From the NCBI GenBank assembly GCA_963837005.1, contig CAWIMC010000013.1, positions 682,001-746,000 of the forward strand: a stretch of 64,000 bases of DNA, in the 5' to 3' direction. The notes beneath the pieces were generated by a model. The model was not told the origin of the DNA and ran no database searches. It saw nothing but the letters and a program-made list of their open reading frames with translations. The stretch is from CALDTK01 sp963837005 (GTDB lineage: Bacteria; Bacteroidota; Bacteroidia; Chitinophagales; Saprospiraceae). Shown piece by piece: positions 24,713-34,188 of the stretch (positions within the stretch are counted from its first letter, which is position 1; every line of letters starts with the position of its first letter). Made by a program: the position numbers and the translations under genes.

Positions 24713-25131
24713 AGGGGCCACGGCGCTAGCGCCTACCTTTCATCCTGTAGACTTTTGCTGAGGCTTTCGCCAAAACCTGCCAAGCGTCCTGTATGTCCGA
24801 AGTCGAGGTGGTGAAGGGGGGGTCGGGGGAGCAGCGGTTGCGGTTTGGGAGATTTGAGGGGGCGTGGGGAGAGGTGCGCGGTAAGGCGTGTTCTCCAATG
24901 GGAAGGAGAAGGGCGAGGATGGGCTTCTGATCTACTCCGTGAGCCGGAGCGAAGGCTTCGTACGACGAAATAGTCTCGACTCAAGGGCGGCAAGGTTATT
25001 ATCCTGGCCTCGGGGGATAGGCAGCGCGATATTGCTAGGGCGGCGGCGGTTCTGCGGCCGAGCGCGTGGCCTTGGGTGGAACCTGAATGTGTTGACTTTC
25101 AAAAAAGGCGATCTGGTGTTCTGGGCGTCCT
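24713..25131. other. Remnant region upstream of the truncated restriction gene
   Basis: About 420 bp. It holds a TACCTTTC box (24733), an exact dispersed word (24763) and a 36-codon frame from ATG 24793 (MSEVEVVKGGSGEQRLRFG) of unknown nature that ends early. Bases up to 25131 show no helicase motifs, so the 5' part of the restriction gene has been lost. Confidence 0.45.
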
Positions 25132-26967
25132 ACCTACGCCCGCAATGCCGGCCGCCCGCGCGTCAAGCCCTTCATGCTGGTGGTGGCGGCCAACACGACG
25201 CACGCCGAGGAGCTCGTGGCCTACCTCGCGTCGGACGAGTTCCTCGACGGTCGCTACCGCGGCAAGGTGATCACGGTGCACTCGAACCAGAAGAAGGCCG
25301 TGAGCGACGAGGTGATCCAGCGCCTGATCGCCGTCGAAGACCCCGCTGAGCCGACCGAGATCGTGGTGCACGTCGACAAGCTCAAGGAGGGTTGGGACGT
25401 GCGCAACCTCTACACGATCGTGCCGCTGCGGGCGGCCAACTCCCCGGTGCTCGTCGAGCAGAGCATCGGTCGCGGCCTGCGCCTGCCCTACGGCGAGCGG
25501 ACCGGCAACGCGGAGGTGGACCGGCTCACGGTGGTGAGTCACGACAACTTCAACAAGATCGTCGACAACGCCAACAAGGCCGACTCGGTGTTCCGGTCGT
25601 TCATCAAGATCGGCGCCGACGTCCCGGAGGCGGGCAGCGTGGTGCAGGTCCAGCGTAATCGTAGTGAGGCCGCGCTGTTTGGGGACGAGCCGCCTGAAAG
25701 TGACGAGACGAGCGCTGTGGACGCCGGCAGTCCGTCTTTTGCGCCTTTCGGCAAAACGCCTTTCGGCAACCAGGAGGCTGCCCCCGCGCCGCTGTTACAT
25801 ACCGAACGTGCACGAAGTATTGGGCGGGTGACGCAGCAGGTCTTGGCGGATTACATGCAGACGGCTTCCGCCAAAACCCTCCCCACGCCGGCCGCGCTCT
25901 TGGAGCCGACCCACCAAACGGCGATCGCGCAGATGGTGCGGGAGCGACTCAACACGGGGCAGCTCAGTCTCGACGTCGCCCCGGAAGGCGAACAAGGCAT
26001 CGCCGAGATCGTGGCCCTCGTCACCGAGAAGAAGTGCGAGTACCTGATCGCCGTGCCGCGCGTCACCGTCATGCCGGTAGGCGAAGTCAAGATCAGTTAC
26101 GCGCCCTTCGAACTCGACGTGAGCCGTCTCAACATGGAGCCGGGCAGCGAGCAGATCGTAGGCCATTCGCTACAGAGTGGGGCGCGGTTCAAAGTCGATG
26201 GCGGCACGGCTACTGTGCAGGAAGGTCGCCCGGAAGACTACATCGTCCGTAAGCTCGTCGACTTCAACGACGTCGACTACCACACGCACGCGGACCTGCT
26301 GTACGAGCTGGCCGGTAAGGTGGTCGCCCACTTCCGCCAGCGTTTCGACGACGACGACGAGAAGGTGCGAGATGTGCTGGCGCAATCCGACGGCCTCATC
26401 GCCGAGAACGTCCACGCCCAGATGCTCGCCCACCGCTCCGAGACCGCCGTCGGCTACGAGGCCCGGGTGAGTCAGGGTTTCCAGGACATCAAGTCCAGCG
26501 CCTACACCCGCGGCGCCGACGAGCCCGCCTACGACTTCCGCCGCACCGACATCCCCAAAGAGCGCATCCGGCAAGTGCTCTGGACGGGTTTCCGCAAGAG
26601 CCTCCAGGACGTCCAGAAGTTCGACAGCGACACCGAGCGCCAGCTCGCCGTTCTCCTCGAGCGCGACGACCAAGTGATCCGCTGGTTTCGCCCGGCCAAG
26701 GACCAGCTCAAGATCTACTTCCGCGGCGGCCGCAACTACGAGCCCGACTTCGTGGTCGAGACGATGACGGAGAAGTGCCTACTGGAGCCCAAGCGCAGGA
26801 GTGAGCTGGATGATCCGGAGGTCTTGGCGAAGCAGGCCGCCGCAGAGGCGTGGTGCGCGGCGGCGACGGCGTATGAGTTGGAGAATGGGGGGAAGGCGTG
26901 GCGGTACTGCTTGGTGGCGCACGATGGAGTGCGGGGGGATGTGAGCTGGCGGGGGTTGGTGGGTTAG
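25132..26967 (+). pseudogene. 5'-truncated type III restriction enzyme Res subunit
   Basis: The frame carries the second helicase domain and the nuclease domain only. Recognisable homology begins near 25132 with TYARNAGRPRVKPFMLV, then VDKLKEGWDVRNLYTIVPLR and EQSIGRGLRLPYG (motifs V and VI). The C-terminal nuclease has YEPDFVVETMTEKCLLEPKRR, a PD-ExK-like site in which the usual E-x-K appears as E-P-K. Walker A and the DEAD-like box are missing, and no Mod methyltransferase is adjacent. It therefore looks non-functional as a restriction system, though a shorter protein from ATG 25174 could still be made. Dispersed words at 25741 and 25864. Confidence 0.85.
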
Positions 26968-27690
26968 GCGGCGTTCGACTCGCTCTGCGAGTGCCGCTAC
27001 ACGCCTAGCGGGCACCCCTGGGCGGCGTTCGACTCGCTCCGCGAGTGCCGCTACACGCCTATCGGGCACCCCTGGCGGCGTTCGACTCGCTCTGCGAGTG
27101 CCGCTACACGCCTAGCGGGCACCCCTGGGCGGCGTTCGACTCGCTCCGCGAGTGCCGCTACACGCCTATCGGGCACCCCTGGCGGCGTTCGACTCGCTCC
27201 ACGAGTGCCGCTACGCGCCTACCACCGGCGCACTCGCGGAGCGAGTCGAACGCGCCTACCACCGGCGCACTCGCGGAGCGAGTCGAACGCGCCTACCACC
27301 GGCGCACTCGCGGAGCGAGTCGAACGCGCCTACCACCGGCGCACTCGCGGAGCGAGTCGAACGCGCCCCCACCGGCGCACTCGCGGAGCGAGTCGAACGC
27401 GCCTACCACTGGCGCACTCGCGGAGCGAGTCGAACGCGCCCCCACCGGCGCACTCGCGGAGCGAGTCGAACGCGAACGAACGCGCCCCCACCGGCGCACT
27501 CGCGGAGCGAGTCGAACGCGCCCCCACCGGCGCACTCGCTGAGCGAGTCGAACGCGCCTACCACTGGCGCACTCGCGGAGCGAGTCGAACGCGTCCCCAC
27601 CGGCGCACTCGCGGAGCGAGTCGAACGCGAACGAACGCGCCCCCACCGGCGCACTCGCGGAGCGAGTCGAACGCGCCTACCACCCCCGCG
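26968..27690. repeat. REP array (two orientations) next to a RAYT transposase
   Basis: Left block (26968-about 27181): GGCGTTCGACTCGCTC(T/C)GCGAGTGCCGC units of 54 and 53 bp alternate, so a 107-bp unit occurs twice. Right block (about 27225-27690): 12 copies of GCACTCGCGGAGCGAGTCG, mostly every 36-37 bp, in the opposite orientation. The core ACTCGC-GGA-GCGAGT is a hairpin. No unique spacers exist. The long frames across the array are artefacts of the repeat. Confidence 0.9.
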
Positions 27691-28324
27691 CCTCCACCCC
27701 CACCAAACACCGCGGATCAATATATACATGCGGCCAATCCCGCCACCGCCCCACGATCCCAGCCGACACCGGATTATTCAGAATGTACAGCAGCACCTTC
27801 CAAAAACTCCCCGCCCGCACGTACCGGTCATAAAAGCCATCGTCCCAAACCCGATCCGTCACCCCACAAACGCGCTTGATCTCCCGGCTACTAAAAGTCT
27901 TGTGCTGGTGCACGACACGCCCCATTTGCTTATCTGGCTTGCCATCCGGCCCCTTAAGCAGCACGTGCACGTGGTTGCCCATCACGCAAATCACGTACAC
28001 CGCAACGAGCCCCATCTCCTGCATCGTCAGCCAACTCTTGATCACCTCTTCGGCGGCCAGTGATTGCTTGAGGATGTACTTGCTCTGGTCCTGCGCATCG
28101 AGTAGTTGATCGTAGACCAGCAGATGATCCTCGAGTACTTTCTGGATCTCTTCCGGCTTGCTACTCTCGAGACTCTTGACCACCTTCAACTGCGCCACCA
28201 ACTCCTCCTCAAGTCGCCGCAACTCCCCGACGGGCGCACAGCCATCCACGCGGTAGATTAGGTGAATTGGCGTCGCGCAGAGGTAGCCGTGCGGAATGCC
28301 CCTGCGGGTGTAGTAGAGCTTCAT
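27677..28324 (-). CDS. REP-associated tyrosine transposase (RAYT, IS200/IS605-like Y1 family)
   Basis: 215 residues from ATG 28324, supported by a TACCTTCC box 6 nt upstream. The HUH motif appears as VMGNHVHVLLKGP (about 117-129). The Y1 region FYDRYVRAGSFWKVLLYILN carries the candidate catalytic tyrosine. The start MKLYYTRRGIPHGYLCATPI is unusual compared with short RAYTs. Enzymes of this family process REP hairpins as single-stranded DNA. Here the gene lies between the 26.97-27.69 kb array and further copies at 28.34-28.51 kb, the expected arrangement of a REP-RAYT unit. Confidence 0.9.
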   Translation of the reverse strand: MKLYYTRRGIPHGYLCATPIHLIYRVDGCAPVGELRRLEEELVAQLKVVKSLESSKPEEIQKVLEDHLLVYDQLLDAQDQSKYILKQSLAAEEVIKSWLTMQEMGLVAVYVICVMGNHVHVLLKGPDGKPDKQMGRVVHQHKTFSSREIKRVCGVTDRVWDDGFYDRYVRAGSFWKVLLYILNNPVSAGIVGRWRDWPHVYIDPRCLVGVEARGW

Positions 28325-28330
28325 GATGCG

Positions 28331-28338
28331 GGAAGGTA
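28331..28338 (-). promoter_or_regulatory. -7 promoter box TACCTTCC before the RAYT gene
   Basis: Minus strand, 6 nt before the ATG at 28324. Confidence 0.5.
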
Positions 28339-28340
28339 CG

Positions 28341-28510
28341 GCGGCGTTCGACTCGCTCCGCGAATGCCGCAACACGTCCATGGGCGCACTCGCAGAGCGA
28401 GTCGAACGCGCCCACCACGCCTACCGGGCACCCCAGGCGGCGTTCGACTCGCTCTGCGAGTGCCGCAATAAGCCTATCAGGCGCACTCGCAGAGCGAGTC
28501 GAACGCGCCT
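28341..28510. repeat. REP copies in inverted pairs, right of the RAYT gene
   Basis: Four copies alternate in orientation: GGCGTTCGACTCGCTC then GCACTCGCAGAGCGAGTCG, repeated once. They match the repeats in the array left of the gene, with T or A variants in the loop. Confidence 0.88.
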
Positions 28511-28590
28511 CTTACCGCTCCAGCAATTAGTATTTTAAAAACATGCTCAAATACCTAGCAAATCATAGTATCCTAAAGCCAACATTCAAA

Positions 28591-29427
28591 TCACATCACC
28601 ACCCCATCCTTCACCACCACTGAGCTAAACCATCCCGTTGTATAAGTACCATCAGGTGCGGGACCCCCAGATCGATAGACAGGACAACCCAATTTTATTC
28701 CTCCAGTGCGAGATGCGTAGATAGTGATCGGTAGTCCATCCCCTTGCTTGCAAACATCTCTATAGTACAAATCCTTAATAATTCCATCCGCAACTCGAAA
28801 GACATCAGACAATCCCGGCACATCATAAAAACCATCCGGCGCGACCTCCCCATCCAGACTTATTCCTTGGCCCGGCATGTAGTGTTGCATCCCGGTATGA
28901 TTTGTACCATGTGATCTAACAACCTTGCCTTGCCAATTTCCAATGACCCTGCCGTTTCGATGTGCCGTCGGCACACCGGTCCTGATTGCCTCCCTCTCAC
29001 GCTCTTCTAATTCCGCCCGCTCCCGCCCCGGCCCCAAATACACCCTCTCCAAATACCCCTCCACGTCCAAATCCGGCACCTTCGCCTCATTCACCAACAC
29101 CAGCGGCTCAAACCCGTGGCCCTGCAGCTTCAGCACCATCAGCGCGTCGTCGATGAAGCCGTGTTTGTAGAGGCGCGGCTTACCGTCTAAGTCGAGCAGG
29201 ACTGAGCCTGCCCCCTCGATCACCTCGTAGCGGCCGTAGTGGACGTCGCCGTTCACCGTTACCAGCAGCTTGCCGCCGCCCTGGAAGATCAGCATCATGT
29301 GACGGGTCGTCTCCGTGGCCACCACCTGGGCTGGTCGCGCAGCCCGTTGATACGGTCGAGGGCCGCGCTGCTGCGGCGGAGTTGTCCCACGATGGCTTCT
29401 AGTTTTTCCCACACCACGGCACAGCAC
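28591..29427 (-). CDS. Hypothetical protein, probably with an N-terminal frameshift
   Basis: The frame gives MMLIFQGGGKLLVTVNGDVHYGRYEVIEGAGSVL-type sequence from about residue 44 onward; the family is not recognised. It seems to have a DUF-like beta domain followed by a charged linker (ERAELEEREREAIRTG) and a glycine-rich tail that repeats a GxYxxG-like pattern. The N-terminal 43 residues look noncoding, but another frame upstream of about 29325 reads EKLEAIVGQLRRSSAALDRI, which looks like a true helical N-terminus. This suggests a frameshift near 29320. A TACCTTCC box and a dispersed word (29428) precede it. Base composition is more AT-rich toward the 3' end. Confidence 0.55.
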   Translation of the reverse strand: MLCRGVGKTRSHRGTTPPQQRGPRPYQRAARPAQVVATETTRHMMLIFQGGGKLLVTVNGDVHYGRYEVIEGAGSVLLDLDGKPRLYKHGFIDDALMVLKLQGHGFEPLVLVNEAKVPDLDVEGYLERVYLGPGRERAELEEREREAIRTGVPTAHRNGRVIGNWQGKVVRSHGTNHTGMQHYMPGQGISLDGEVAPDGFYDVPGLSDVFRVADGIIKDLYYRDVCKQGDGLPITIYASRTGGIKLGCPVYRSGGPAPDGTYTTGWFSSVVVKDGVVM

Positions 29428-29441
29428 GTTTTAGCGAAAGC

Positions 29442-29449
29442 GGAAGGTA
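29442..29449 (-). promoter_or_regulatory. -7 promoter box TACCTTCC
   Basis: Minus strand, 15 nt before the GTG at 29427 and close to the reconstructed N-terminus of the hypothetical protein. Confidence 0.4.
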
Positions 29450-29589
29450 GGCGACGGATGCTGAGACCCTAAGGACAAGATCCCGTAGTGACCTCGAAGA
29501 GCCGTACCGATATGACATCCGTTCTCTCCGCGGACTCTGCGGCTCTCTGCACCCTCTGCGTTCCGGTCATCCCCCATCTTCGCCCCCGC

Positions 29590-30351
29590 ATGCGCCCCGT
29601 CTACTTCCTGCTTCTACTGCTTGGCCTCGCCGAATCCCTCCCCGCCCAGGTCGTCAACATCGAGCGGCTCCGCCTCGACTCCCGTAAGCCGGGCTGGTCC
29701 GGGTCCGTCGGCGCGAACCTCGACCTGACGCGCAACCAGCGCTCGGTATTCAACGTCGGCACCAACGCCAACACGCAGTACCGCCGCGACTCCAACCTCT
29801 TTCTGTTCGTGGCCCAGACCGGGCTCATCAAGGCCAGCGGGGCGCAGTTCCAGAACTTCGCCTTCGGGCACCTGCGCTACACCCGCAACCTCACGCGCTA
29901 CCTCGCCCTCGAGGCGTTTGGGCAGCTGCAACAGAACCGGGTCAACGGCATTCAGAATCGGCGTCTGCTCGGGGCCGGCATGCGGACCTTGGTCTTCGAC
30001 GCGCCCGGGGGCACGGGCTACTTCGGCCTGCTGGTGGTGAGCGAGCGCGAGCGCGAGGTGGTGGACTCGGTGCCCGTGCACAACGACGTGCGGCTCTCGG
30101 CCTACGTCGCCGGCTCGTACACCCCGGAATCGGCCGACTGGATCACGATCGCAAATACGACTTACTTCCAGCCGCGCATCGATCGATTTTCGGACATCCG
30201 CATCTCGACGGACTGGAATTTGCAGGTTCGTATTCGCGACAATTTAAGTCTCGTGACGACCTTAAATCTCGTGTTTGATGCCGTGCCGCCGGTGGGTTTG
30301 GAGACGACGACGTATGCTTTGAAGAATGGGTTGAGGTTTACTTTTGATTAG
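29590..30351 (+). CDS. DUF481-like outer-membrane beta-barrel protein
   Basis: 253 residues with a signal peptide (MRPVYFLLLLLGLAESLPAQ). The rest is an alternating hydrophobic beta pattern (GWSGSVGANLDLTRNQ, YRRDSNLFLFVAQTGL, HLRYTRNLTRYLALEAFGQ) ending in ALKNGLRFTFD with the terminal aromatic residue typical of barrels. Many DUF481 proteins are salt-induced outer-membrane proteins; no function is fixed here. The ATG at 29590 gives a clean signal peptide; upstream frame sequence lacks it. Confidence 0.85.
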   Translation: MRPVYFLLLLLGLAESLPAQVVNIERLRLDSRKPGWSGSVGANLDLTRNQRSVFNVGTNANTQYRRDSNLFLFVAQTGLIKASGAQFQNFAFGHLRYTRNLTRYLALEAFGQLQQNRVNGIQNRRLLGAGMRTLVFDAPGGTGYFGLLVVSEREREVVDSVPVHNDVRLSAYVAGSYTPESADWITIANTTYFQPRIDRFSDIRISTDWNLQVRIRDNLSLVTTLNLVFDAVPPVGLETTTYALKNGLRFTFD

Positions 30352-30454
30352 AAGTGCGTGGGTGCTTGGGTGCCTGGGTGCGCCTCTCATGACTATCCAT
30401 TGAAGCTTCCAATGTGCCACAAAATACCGAGTTTTGGCGGCAGCCGCCCCACCC

Positions 30455-30462
30455 TACCTTCC
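30455..30462 (+). promoter_or_regulatory. -7 promoter box TACCTTCC before the methyltransferase
   Basis: Ends 6 nt before the ATG at 30469. Confidence 0.55.
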
Positions 30463-30468
30463 CTCCCC

Positions 30469-31362
30469 ATGCCCGAAGCGCCCCACCCCATGCTCACCGA
30501 CGTCGTCAATCACTACGATGCCCTTAAGTACGGCCTCCTCCACGCCCAAACCTTCGACCCCGCGCACTACGGCTTCCCGCCGGTCTACTACCGCATCATG
30601 GAGACGGACCGCCAGCGCGTCGGGGCGTTTGCGAAGGCCTTTGCGCTGAACGATAACCTGGAGGGCGCTACGGTCTGCGAGGTCGGCGTCGGGACGCTGC
30701 CGCTCACGAAGTTGTACATGCCGCACGTCCGCCGGGCCTACTTGATCGAGAACAACCCCGATCTCATCGAGCCGATCCGCGCCGAGATCGCGAAGTATGA
30801 CTGGGCCGATAAGGTCGAACTCATCTTCGCCGACGCCCTCACGGTGACGCTGCCGGAGCCGGTCGACTTCCTGATCGGCGAGCTGATGAGCATCTACTGC
30901 GCAAATGAATTCCAGGTGCAGATCTTCCAGCACATGCGGCAGTTTTTGGCGCCTTCCGGCAAAACCTTTCCCAACCGAATCGTCAATTTTGCTAGACTTT
31001 GTGAGGCGGAGTTCGACGAGGGAATTACGCACTATCCGGTGATGTTTACGCGGCACCAGCCGATGTTCTTGACGCAGCAATTTTTGGTCAATGAGATCGA
31101 GTTGCTGAAGGAAAAGAAGACGAGTGTAAAGCTGAGCTTCTCGGTACCTGTGCTCTTCGGGGGGCGCGTCAATGCGCTGTATTTGGAGAGCTACGTCGAG
31201 ATTACGCCGGGGGCAAATTTTACGGGTACCGATAGTCTGATGCCGCCGACGGTGCTCAAGACTTCAGACGAGCAGGACGTGGCGCCGGGGGACTTGGTGC
31301 ACGTCGATTTCGGGTTTGAGTACGGGCGGAACTTGGACGAGGTGGAGTGTTGGTTGAGTTAG
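30469..31362 (+). CDS. Class I SAM-dependent methyltransferase, PRMT-like
   Basis: 297 residues from ATG 30469. The SAM-binding glycine loop is ATVCEVGVGTLPLT (about 67-80), followed by acidic YLIENNPDLIEP and FADALTVTLPEPVDFLIGEL, which resembles the double-glutamate region of protein arginine methyltransferases. The C-terminal half is beta-rich, also as in PRMTs. The substrate is unknown. A composite word GCCTTCCGGCAAAAC is present at 30951. Confidence 0.75.
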   Translation: MPEAPHPMLTDVVNHYDALKYGLLHAQTFDPAHYGFPPVYYRIMETDRQRVGAFAKAFALNDNLEGATVCEVGVGTLPLTKLYMPHVRRAYLIENNPDLIEPIRAEIAKYDWADKVELIFADALTVTLPEPVDFLIGELMSIYCANEFQVQIFQHMRQFLAPSGKTFPNRIVNFARLCEAEFDEGITHYPVMFTRHQPMFLTQQFLVNEIELLKEKKTSVKLSFSVPVLFGGRVNALYLESYVEITPGANFTGTDSLMPPTVLKTSDEQDVAPGDLVHVDFGFEYGRNLDEVECWLS

Positions 31363-31375
31363 TGCGCCCGCCCTC

Positions 31376-31652
31376 CTTATCGACGACTACGATGCGGCCG
31401 GCGAGCGGGGGCTGCTCCTTCGTTTTGGCGAAACTGAAGGCTCGCGCAAGCAAAGCTAAAAATGCGCAGCGACAGGCGGCAGTGGGAGAGCAATTTAGCG
31501 GGCGCGTCGGCTTCTTTTTATCGACGGACGACTTCGCCGTGGACGAGTTGCGCTTACGCCAAAACGGCGTGACGATCATCCGGGAGCCGGAGGGCCAGCC
31601 GCACGGGCGGGTGCTGTTATTGGAGGATGACCGGGGAACTGGTGGGATTTGA
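31376..31652 (+). pseudogene. Degenerate VOC (glyoxalase-like) gene copy
   Basis: DDYDA at 31381 joins directly to MRPASGGCSF, omitting about 25 residues present in the intact VOC gene at 41724. The rest (FSGRVGFFLSTDDFAVDELRLRQNGVTIIREP) follows it closely, then a single-base loss shifts EDPWGNWWDL to EDDRGTGGI and a stop. This is thus an internally deleted, frameshifted copy of that gene. A dispersed word lies at 31552, matching the position where the intact copy has a diverged one. Confidence 0.85.
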
Positions 31653-32028
31653 TCGGGTGAAGGCTAGCGGGTTTCCAGTCGGCATCCGCTTCGCCAATAC
31701 CTGGGGGCTATGTCGTCGCGCCATAGCGTCGGCGCTCCGAAGACGAAGACCCGTTTTGCTCACTAACGCTTACGGGTACCCGACACACAGCCGCAACGAG
31801 GCGGTAGCCAAAAACAATCGCCGCTGCGCAGTAGCTCCTTGTATTCTCCCCCCCCCCCAGCGTGATTTGGGAAGGGACCCTCCGGGAAGGGACCTAATTG
31901 TAAGCCTAGGGGGGAAATCACCCCCTTCTCCCCAACTCCGGGTATTTCTTTAACACTATAAACACTAGCCCACTCCCCCCCGTTGCCCAGTCGCACTCTC
32001 AACAGACCACTAGCGACCGTAGCCCTAC
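31653..32028. other. Intergenic region with homopolymer and inverted stretches
   Basis: No gene is convincing. At 31848-31935 a run of ten C and GTGATTT is mirrored by GGGGGGAAATCAC about 55 bp on, giving an imperfect hairpin. AAGGGACC is directly repeated (31872, 31888). The 3' part is the leader of the sucrose-phosphate synthase gene. Confidence 0.45.
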
Positions 32029-34188
32029 ATGCACATCGTACACCTCGCCCTCGGCGGATGCCTCGCCGCGCCACCCGTGCGCTACGGCATCACCGCGGAC
32101 ACCGGCGGACACCTAGCTTACCTCCTCGGCGCCGCCCTCGCGCAGTCCCGCCGCCCGGAGGTAGCCCGCGTCGACCTCGTCACCCGCGCCTTCGACGAGC
32201 CCACTCTCGGCCCCGCACACGCACATCCCGTCGAGCCGATCGACGCCACCGTCACCATTCGTCGCATCTCTGGCGGTGGCCCGGCTTACCTCGAAAAGGA
32301 AGACCTCCTCGCCGCCCTGCCCCAACTCACCGAATCCTTCCTAGACCTCCTGGCCGCCGGTCCGCTGCCCGACCTCATCCACGCCCACTTCGCCGACGCC
32401 GCCCAACTCGCACTGGCCGCCCGCGAGCGCTTCGGCATCCCCGTGGTGTATACGCCGCACTCCCTGGCCCTCTGCAAACGCGATTGCGGTCTCGGTGGCG
32501 CGGGTCTAGAGCGTCGTATCCAGCGGGAGCGCCGCGCCATCGCCGAGGCCGACGCGATCATCGTCTCCTCCCGCGACGAGGCCGAGCGCCAGCTCTGCGA
32601 CTACGACGTCGAGGCTGCCGGCCGCACGTACCGCGTCTCGCCTGGGGTCTACCTCACGCCCGACCACGGCAGCACCGCCGACGCCGAGGCCCTCCTCGCA
32701 CCCTTCTTCCGATTCCCAGACCGCCCCCTCGTGCTCGCCATCGCGCGGCCGGTAGCGAAGAAAAACCTGCGCACCCTCCTCACGGCTTTCGCCAAAACCC
32801 CCGGCCTCCGCGAAGCCTCCAATCTCGCCATCGTGGCTGGCCTCCGCGACAGCCCCGACGACGGCGGCGCCGAGCAGCAAACCGTGATCAGCGAACTGCT
32901 TCACGCCGTCGACGCGCACGACCTCTACGGCCACGTCGCCCTCCCGAAACGCCACCAACCCCACGAGGTCCCACAGCTCTACCGCCTCGCCGCGGCCACC
33001 GGGGGCGTCTTCGTCAATCCCGCCCTCCACGAACCCTTCGGCCTCACCTTGCTAGAGTCCGCGGCGCACGGCCTGCCCGTCGTCGCGACCGACTGCGGCG
33101 GACCGTGTGACATCGTCGGCGACCTCGCGCACGGCACCCTCGTCGACCCGACCGATCCCAGCGCCATCGGCGGGGCTATCCTACGGGCGGTCACGGATGC
33201 CGCTTATCGCAAAACCATCGACGCGGCACTCGCGCCGGGCCTCGGCGACTACTCCTGGGAGACGTACGCCCGGCAGTCCTTGGACATCTACGCTTCGCTG
33301 GCGAGCCCCTCGGCCACACAAGCCACTTGCAACTCCCGCCCCGCTCTCAGCAACTTCGCCCCCAAGGGTCTCGCGGCCCAAGTCATCGCCCGCCGCACCC
33401 CCATTCGACACGTGTTGGTCTCCGACATGGACGGCACCCTCACGGGCTCCCGCGAGGGCGTCCGCCAGTTTCGCGAACTGCTCCGCGCCCATCCGCTGCC
33501 CTTCGTCCTGTCCACGGGCCGCTCGCTCCCGGAGGCGCGGCGTATCATGTACCGCTGGGACCTCCCCGGGCCGGATGCCTTCGTGACGGCCGTCGGCACC
33601 GAGATACACGTGCTGGACGAGCGGGGTCGCCTGCAGCTCGACGAGGCTTACGCACGGCACGTTTCGCAGAGTTGGGACCGTGCGGCTGTCGCCAAAACCT
33701 TGGCCGACGGCGACTTCACTTTCCAGCGCGACGTAGAGCAACGCCGGTGGAAGCTTAGCCTTTGCGGAGACGCCGCTGCTGCACAACGCGTGCGGCGAGT
33801 TTTGGCGAAAGCCGGCATCTCCGCCAACGTCACCTACTCGCACGGGCAGTATATCGACGTCACGCCCGCCGGGGTCGACAAGGCCTCCGCGCTCGCCTTC
33901 GTCGCCGGCCGCTGGGGCCTTACCGCCGCCGAGTGCATCGCCTGTGGAGACAGCGGCAACGACGATGCCATGCTACGGGCCGCCGGTCACGCCGTCATCG
34001 TCGCCAATGCCCTACCGGAACTCGACACCTTGACCGGCGATCACGTCATCCGCACGTCCGCCCCCCATGCCGAGGGCATCGTAGAAGCACTAGCGCAGTT
34101 GGGGATGCGTACGCCTTCCGGCAAAACGAACGCTGTCGTCATCGCCGACGCCACCGTTGCCGTGGCGCCGAAAGCTATCGCGGCATGA
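32029..34188 (+). CDS. Bifunctional sucrose-phosphate synthase / sucrose-phosphatase-like protein
   Basis: 719 residues. The N-terminal GT4 part (1-430) has ITADTGGHLAYLLGAALAQ, as in sucrose-phosphate synthases, ARPVAKKNLRTLLTAFAKTP for donor binding and the EX7E motif EPFGLTLLESAAHGLPVV. The C-terminal HAD-IIB phosphatase (about 460-700) has LVSDMDGTLTGS with nucleophile D, STGRSLPEA, RRWKLSL and ACGDSGNDDAML. Together they would make sucrose or a close analogue from UDP/ADP-glucose and fructose-6-phosphate. The next glycosyltransferase overlaps by 4 nt (ATGA). Four dispersed words (32785, 33685, 33799, 34113). Confidence 0.87.
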   Translation: MHIVHLALGGCLAAPPVRYGITADTGGHLAYLLGAALAQSRRPEVARVDLVTRAFDEPTLGPAHAHPVEPIDATVTIRRISGGGPAYLEKEDLLAALPQLTESFLDLLAAGPLPDLIHAHFADAAQLALAARERFGIPVVYTPHSLALCKRDCGLGGAGLERRIQRERRAIAEADAIIVSSRDEAERQLCDYDVEAAGRTYRVSPGVYLTPDHGSTADAEALLAPFFRFPDRPLVLAIARPVAKKNLRTLLTAFAKTPGLREASNLAIVAGLRDSPDDGGAEQQTVISELLHAVDAHDLYGHVALPKRHQPHEVPQLYRLAAATGGVFVNPALHEPFGLTLLESAAHGLPVVATDCGGPCDIVGDLAHGTLVDPTDPSAIGGAILRAVTDAAYRKTIDAALAPGLGDYSWETYARQSLDIYASLASPSATQATCNSRPALSNFAPKGLAAQVIARRTPIRHVLVSDMDGTLTGSREGVRQFRELLRAHPLPFVLSTGRSLPEARRIMYRWDLPGPDAFVTAVGTEIHVLDERGRLQLDEAYARHVSQSWDRAAVAKTLADGDFTFQRDVEQRRWKLSLCGDAAAAQRVRRVLAKAGISANVTYSHGQYIDVTPAGVDKASALAFVAGRWGLTAAECIACGDSGNDDAMLRAAGHAVIVANALPELDTLTGDHVIRTSAPHAEGIVEALAQLGMRTPSGKTNAVVIADATVAVAPKAIAA

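Noticed and set aside
27225..27690. Possible CRISPR array (repeats about every 37 bp)
   Set aside because: The repeats are palindromic and abut one another with the same short linker; there are no unique spacers and no cas genes.
27045..28063. Long plus-strand reading frames (up to 303 codons) with GALAERVER-like repeats, and similar minus-strand frames
   Set aside because: They are translations of the REP array. The unit length and lack of stops keep several frames open on both strands, and no start signal or family sequence exists.
31983..33110. 375-codon plus-strand frame rich in Arg/Pro/His
   Set aside because: Out-of-frame shadow of the sucrose-phosphate synthase gene.
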